Shown here piece after piece: positions 6,496 through 9,958 of a stretch of 9,958 nt of DNA. The notes below the pieces were generated by a model. That model saw nothing but the letters and a program-made list of their open reading frames with translations. It ran no database searches and was not told the origin of the DNA. This DNA is from Candidatus Methanomethylophilaceae archaeon (GTDB taxonomy: Archaea; Thermoplasmatota; Thermoplasmata; Methanomassiliicoccales; Methanomethylophilaceae), in the NCBI GenBank assembly GCA_013329105.1, contig DUKW01000102.1:1-9958 (forward strand). The letters run 5' to 3'. Each line of letters opens with the position of its first letter. Positions within the stretch are counted from its first letter, which is position 1. A program made the translations under genes and the position numbers.

Positions 6496-6561
6496 ATGAA
6501 GGTAAGGTGCGTTAAGGAAAACGATAAATCAATAGAAATCATAGATACATGGATCGGATGA
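6496..6561 (+). CDS. Possible 21-codon leader ORF before the kinase gene
   Basis: ATG at 6496 opens a frame encoding MKVRCVKENDKSIEIIDTWI plus Gly, ending in TGA at 6559-6561. The stop overlaps the kinase Met4 codon (ATG 6558-6560) as ATGA, a classic coupling arrangement. A TATA-like TTTAATAC lies about 32 nt upstream (6460-6467). No family is recognised, and it may be chance. Confidence 0.25.
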   Translation: MKVRCVKENDKSIEIIDTWIG

Positions 6562-8420
6562 CATCAGTCCTCTTAATAGATGATGATTTGGAGTTCCTAG
6601 AGCTCGAAAAGATTTTCTTGGGAATGGGAGGAGATCTGGTTATTGACACAGCAGAGTCGGCCCAGTCTGCACTAGAAAAACTGTCTTCATATTCTTATGA
6701 TGCTATAGTTTCTGATTACCAAATGCCAAAAATGAGTGGTCTTGAGCTGTTGAAGGAGTTAAGAAAAAGGGGTGACGATACACCGTTTATTATATTCACC
6801 GGACGGGGGAGGGAAGAGGTAGTGATCGAAGCTCTGAATGCCGGAGCCGATTTCTATCTGCAAAAGGGAGGGCAGGCCACTACCCAATTCACTGAGCTAA
6901 AGAAAATGATAGAACACGCTGTGGATAAAAGACGGATCGAAAAAAGGTTCGGACGCAGTCTTGATATGTTAATAGACTCGCAGGAAGAATTGATCAGGGC
7001 GGAGGAAAACTATCATAACCTTTTCAACAGAATGCTGGATGCATTCGCATTGCATGAAATCATATGCGACGAGAACGGAGTGCCGATTGACTACCGTTTT
7101 CTTGCTGTAAATCCCGCGTTTGAGAGCATGACCGGCTTGAAGGCAGAAGAAATCATTGGAAAAACCGTTCTCGAAGTGCTCCCCAGAACAGAGCAATACT
7201 GGATCGATAAATATGGCAGAGTAGCTCTGAACGGAGAAACCCTCACATTCGATGAATATGCTATCTCCTTTGACAAATATTTCAAAGTTCACGCTTTCCA
7301 AACCTCTTATGGACACTTTGCCACCATATTCCATGACATAACAGAAAGCAAAAGAATCGAGGCCGCTCTTTTAGAGAGCAGGGAACGGCTCAAATATGCG
7401 TTAGAAGGGACAGGCGCAGGTCTGTGGGACTGGTACCTCGACACTGATAAAATGGTTTTATCAGAGCAATGGAAAAGGATGCTTGGATATGAGGTGGATG
7501 AGCTAGAAGACAGCTACAATACATGGAAGATGTTGTGTCACCCGGACGACGTGCCGAGAGTGAAGGAAGCTATGCGTAACTACTGTTTGGGCGAGAGCCA
7601 TACATTCGAGGTTAGTTATAGGATGCGCCACAAAGATGGAGGGTGGCGCTGGATAATTAGCAGGGGAGAAATCAGACGGAACGAGGCCGGAAAACCCATT
7701 AGGTGGACAGGAACCAATATAGATATCACTGATCAAAAACATGTAGAAGAGGCCTTACGTCTAGCCAACAATAAACTACATCTCTTGTCAGACATCACCA
7801 GGCATGACGTAATAAATCATGTCTTTGCAATAAAAGGATATCTGGATCTCTTAAAGGATCAGATATCCGATGAAAATACAAAGAACCTTATTGAAAGGAT
7901 TCTGACCGCCACTGAGAGAATTGAAAGAGATTTGAAACTTACACGAGATTATGAATGCATTGGACTGAAAGAACCACGCTGGATCTCTTTAGCACAAGCC
8001 GTCTCTGGTATACCAGATGGGTATATTAATTTCGAGATGGAATGCTGTGATTATTCAATATTTGCCGATCCTATGCTTCATAAAGTCTTTGAAAATCTCT
8101 TTGACAACACCATAAGACATGCGACGGGCGCGACATGGGTGCGCATGCATTGCAAGGAGGACAACGGCCACCTTGTGATCGTCTGGGAGGATAACGGCCC
8201 AGGCATAAAAAATGAGCTGAAAGACCGTATTTTCGAGCAGGGTTTCGGCTTGAACTCCGGTCTAGGTCTTTACCTCATCAGAGATATCCTAAGTTTAACG
8301 GAGATTGAAATCGTCGAGACAGGCATTCCTGGAAAAGGGGCGCGGTTCGAGATTCGAGTCCCTCCCGCCTACTGGAGAGTCGACGATGACCTTTGTCCAT
8401 TGTATCTAGACCCTCAATAA
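6549..8420 (+). CDS. Receiver-PAS-PAS hybrid histidine kinase
   Basis: This 623-aa cytoplasmic signalling protein begins with a receiver domain (about 5-125) with acidic residues 11-13, phospho-acceptor D56 in SDYQMP, T84 and K106. Next are a PAS domain (about 155-268, ending FHDITESK), a second PAS/PAC of the PAS_3 kind (about 278-400, with WDWYLDTD, HPDD and IDITDQK), an H-box with H419 (ITRHDVINH), and an HATPase with N-box (ENLFDNTIRHA), G1 (EDNGPGI) and G2 (GLGLYLI). The transmitter half closely resembles that of the operon kinase, including IFEQGFGLNSGLGL and PGKGARFEIRVPP. No DNA-binding domain is present, so output must pass elsewhere. The start may be ATG 6549 or ATG 6558. The divergent promoter and shared transmitter suggest it works with the operon kinase, for example by receiving phosphate from it; that is inference. 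Confidence 0.93.
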   Translation: MDRMTSVLLIDDDLEFLELEKIFLGMGGDLVIDTAESAQSALEKLSSYSYDAIVSDYQMPKMSGLELLKELRKRGDDTPFIIFTGRGREEVVIEALNAGADFYLQKGGQATTQFTELKKMIEHAVDKRRIEKRFGRSLDMLIDSQEELIRAEENYHNLFNRMLDAFALHEIICDENGVPIDYRFLAVNPAFESMTGLKAEEIIGKTVLEVLPRTEQYWIDKYGRVALNGETLTFDEYAISFDKYFKVHAFQTSYGHFATIFHDITESKRIEAALLESRERLKYALEGTGAGLWDWYLDTDKMVLSEQWKRMLGYEVDELEDSYNTWKMLCHPDDVPRVKEAMRNYCLGESHTFEVSYRMRHKDGGWRWIISRGEIRRNEAGKPIRWTGTNIDITDQKHVEEALRLANNKLHLLSDITRHDVINHVFAIKGYLDLLKDQISDENTKNLIERILTATERIERDLKLTRDYECIGLKEPRWISLAQAVSGIPDGYINFEMECCDYSIFADPMLHKVFENLFDNTIRHATGATWVRMHCKEDNGHLVIVWEDNGPGIKNELKDRIFEQGFGLNSGLGLYLIRDILSLTEIEIVETGIPGKGARFEIRVPPAYWRVDDDLCPLYLDPQ

Positions 8421-8454
8421 ATAAATCACTGCTAGAACCAGAAAAATGAGAATG

Positions 8455-8480
8455 CCCCCCCGCCAATCACAGCGGGGGGG
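8455..8480. terminator. GC-rich hairpin between convergent genes
   Basis: A perfect 9-bp stem (seven C, then GC, pairing with GC, then seven G) encloses an 8-nt loop (8464-8471). It lies 35 nt after the kinase stop and 24 nt before the stop of the convergent GTPase gene. On the minus strand it is followed by a T-rich run (CATTCTCATTTTT), so it fits best as a terminator for the GTPase gene. It may also insulate the two transcripts. Confidence 0.6.
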
Positions 8481-8503
8481 AAATTGTGGTGGGTGCTGGG
8501 TTT

Positions 8504-9586
8504 TCATACCAAACGGTATGTGGGGTTCGGTCTGCCAGGGGAGAAACAAGAGTCAGAGCGTAAGGAGTACTCAATCCCTCTTTTTTTCATAACTTCTGAA
8601 ACCGTAGAGCGCACAGCGTTCCGTAAAGTATCAGGATCGGAGACTACCCTGGCGTTGTAATTCAATTTTGACTTCCCGGTACCGTAGCGTGATCCGAGCA
8701 CCCCACCAACTGAGATCTCATTGCCGACCAAAGAAACTTTCAGATGGTTGCTTTCACTCTGTATTGTGACTTTCGCATGGGCGATATCCTCGGTTGAGTA
8801 CCCTCTATCAAGAAGTCCTCTTAACAGTTCTATTGCCATATCGTATGAGTCGTACTTGGTTGCGTTGAAATCATATATTCCATTATACCATCCCAACTCT
8901 GCTTCAGCATCAGCATATAGATCATAATCCACGTCGACGGGTGTACGAGAAGATTCTTTATCAGACATTATCAGGTCTATTACTAAGTCTAAATTTTGTC
9001 CAGTATATGATGAGTAGGGCACCACCACCGCCTGAGGATTCATTTCTTTTATGGCTTCTGTAAGTTGCTTTATATCCCCATCTCCTATAAGGTCCGTCTT
9101 AGATAGCAGCACATACTCCGCTTCCTCCACCTGATGGCTTCTCAAATAACCGCCTAGGGTCTCTTTGTTAAAGGAGCCCTCCAACATTCGGGGTGCATCC
9201 ACTAATACTATCAAAGGAGCTACAGAGAAACTATTGCCATGATACGCTTTCAGGGGTGCAACCACCGTCGCCATGAGATCGGTGCAGCTCCCTACAGGCT
9301 CAGCTAGGATGATTCGTGGTCTCTTGCTCTCAATGAGTCTCTTGGCGTTTTCAAGCAATGTAGGAAAGTTGCAACAGAAACAACCACCGGGCACTTCTTC
9401 TACGTCTATACCACGAACTCTTACAAATTCCGTATCGACCAGGAACTCACCCTGATCATTGGTGATCACACCTATAGGTATCTTCTCGTTAATGAAGTGC
9501 TCTGCAAGTTTGTTTATCATCGTGGTCTTCCCGGATCCCAAAAACCCGCCTACCAGTACAATCCTTGTCTTCAAGGTTATCACCAT
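8504..9586 (-). CDS. CobW-like G3E GTPase (COG0523 metallochaperone)
   Basis: This 360-aa protein has a Walker A motif GGFLGSGKTT (13-22), the family metal-binding CxCC in GGCFCCNF (C69, C71, C72), a Walker B-like ILAEPVGS (93-100) and base-recognition SKTD (162-165), which replaces the usual NKxD. COG0523 proteins insert or deliver metals, classically zinc, cobalt or nickel, to target enzymes. The part after residue 215 includes AELGWYN and IAHAKVTIQ and does not look like the standard CobW C-terminal domain; it resembles the methanogen variant I recall near corrinoid methyltransferases. The client is unknown. The zinc- and cobalt-dependent methyl-transfer genes nearby are reasonable candidates, though they are not in the same operon. 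The ATG at 9586 is supported by a TATA box 25 nt upstream. Confidence 0.9.
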   Translation of the reverse strand: MVITLKTRIVLVGGFLGSGKTTMINKLAEHFINEKIPIGVITNDQGEFLVDTEFVRVRGIDVEEVPGGCFCCNFPTLLENAKRLIESKRPRIILAEPVGSCTDLMATVVAPLKAYHGNSFSVAPLIVLVDAPRMLEGSFNKETLGGYLRSHQVEEAEYVLLSKTDLIGDGDIKQLTEAIKEMNPQAVVVPYSSYTGQNLDLVIDLIMSDKESSRTPVDVDYDLYADAEAELGWYNGIYDFNATKYDSYDMAIELLRGLLDRGYSTEDIAHAKVTIQSESNHLKVSLVGNEISVGGVLGSRYGTGKSKLNYNARVVSDPDTLRNAVRSTVSEVMKKRGIEYSLRSDSCFSPGRPNPTYRLV

Positions 9587-9606
9587 TTTAACTATCGTGA
9601 ATCGCT

Positions 9607-9614
9607 TTTTTATA
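9607..9614 (-). promoter_or_regulatory. TATA box of the CobW-like GTPase gene
   Basis: The minus strand reads TATAAAAA, centred about 25 nt before the ATG at 9586. This again predicts a leaderless mRNA. Confidence 0.6.
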
Positions 9615-9676
9615 GATTACGTATATTAAAAACACATATAATTAACTTTGGAATTTGTTATGTGATTTTGTAACAT

Positions 9677-9688
9677 AATAATTAATAC
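9677..9688 (+). promoter_or_regulatory. TATA-like element for the aquaporin gene
   Basis: The A/T-only run AATAATTAATA is centred about 26 nt before the ATG at 9709. The 122-bp gap it lies in is strongly AT-rich and serves two divergent genes. Confidence 0.45.
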
Positions 9689-9708
9689 AAGAATTACAAT
9701 TAGTGTTC

Positions 9709-9958
9709 ATGCCTTCCGTGCAATATACAGTGAAAAACATCATAGCAGAGTTCTTGGGAACGATGTTTCTTATCATTGCCGCAATAGGCTCTATAGTTCT
9801 CTCTAGTCAAGTATGGGGTGCAGGCATTCCTCTCTCAGTGTTCATCAACGCCGTGGCGGTAGGTTTCATACTCTTTGCGCTCCTAGAGACCTTCGGGCCG
9901 ATATCTGGGGCCCACTTCAATCCAGCAGTGACCCCGGCACTATGGTTTGCGGGAGAGA
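9709..9958 (+). CDS. Aquaporin/MIP channel, partial
   Basis: My translation from the ATG at 9709 runs 83 codons to the window edge without a stop. It begins MPSVQYTVKNIIAEFLGTMF, giving a first TM helix (about 9-32) and a second (about 42-61). Then comes GPISGAHFNPAV with the first NPA box (71-73), the half-helix that lines the pore in major intrinsic proteins. Residues deciding between water, glycerol or other small neutral solutes lie beyond the edge. It is probably a membrane channel of the archaeal AqpM or glycerol-facilitator kind; subgroup unknown. It is divergent from the GTPase gene, with no evident functional link. Confidence 0.88.
   Translation, partial: MPSVQYTVKNIIAEFLGTMFLIIAAIGSIVLSSQVWGAGIPLSVFINAVAVGFILFALLETFGPISGAHFNPAVTPALWFAGE

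Noticed and set aside
1..9958. CRISPR array, tRNA genes, transposase or insertion-sequence ends
   Set aside because: No regularly spaced repeats, cloverleaf-like segments or transposase motifs were seen on either strand when reading through.

Overview
The window looks like a piece of an archaeal chromosome, most probably from a methyl-reducing or methylotrophic methanogen. Three lines point that way. There is a corrinoid protein next to an MtaA/MtbA-like (uroporphyrinogen decarboxylase fold) methyltransferase homologue. There are two large PAS/GAF histidine kinases with an 'RHD' H-box of the type common in methanogens. Several genes have a TATA box about 25-28 nt upstream of the start codon, so the mRNA would begin at or near the ATG. 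Which order (for example Methanomassiliicoccales, Methanosarcinales or Methanomicrobiales) cannot be settled from the sequence alone.

Left part (1-1503), accessory in character. A gene cut by the left edge reads leftward and looks like Cap15, the two-TM plus beta-barrel cyclic-nucleotide receptor and effector of CBASS antiphage defence. Facing away from it are a possible 41-codon membrane mini-protein (587-712) and a zinc-finger protein with a Vsr-like nuclease-fold C-terminus (715-1503). Next comes a well-conserved IscS/NifS cysteine desulfurase (1597-2760) with all key residues intact.

Centre (2847-6291, minus strand). A tightly overlapping three-gene operon encodes, in transcription order, a B12-binding corrinoid protein, an MtaA-like protein that has lost the usual His-x-Cys...Cys zinc ligands, and a histidine kinase whose N-terminus resembles DUF1638, a domain usually found as a stand-alone neighbour of corrinoid methyltransferases. 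There is no substrate:corrinoid methyltransferase (MtaB/MtbB type) in the operon. Divergent from it, across a 250-bp regulatory gap rich in GATA/TATC palindromes, is a receiver-PAS-PAS-histidine kinase (6549-8420). Its catalytic half is visibly paralogous to the operon kinase. My main hypothesis is that this cluster is a corrinoid/methyl-group sensing two-component system, with the methyltransferase parts serving signalling rather than bulk methanogenesis.

Right part (8421-9958). A strong GC hairpin separates the second kinase from a convergent COG0523 (CobW-like) metallochaperone GTPase (8504-9586). A divergent aquaporin/MIP channel gene starts at 9709 and runs off the right edge. No tRNA, rRNA, CRISPR array, transposase or insertion sequence was seen.
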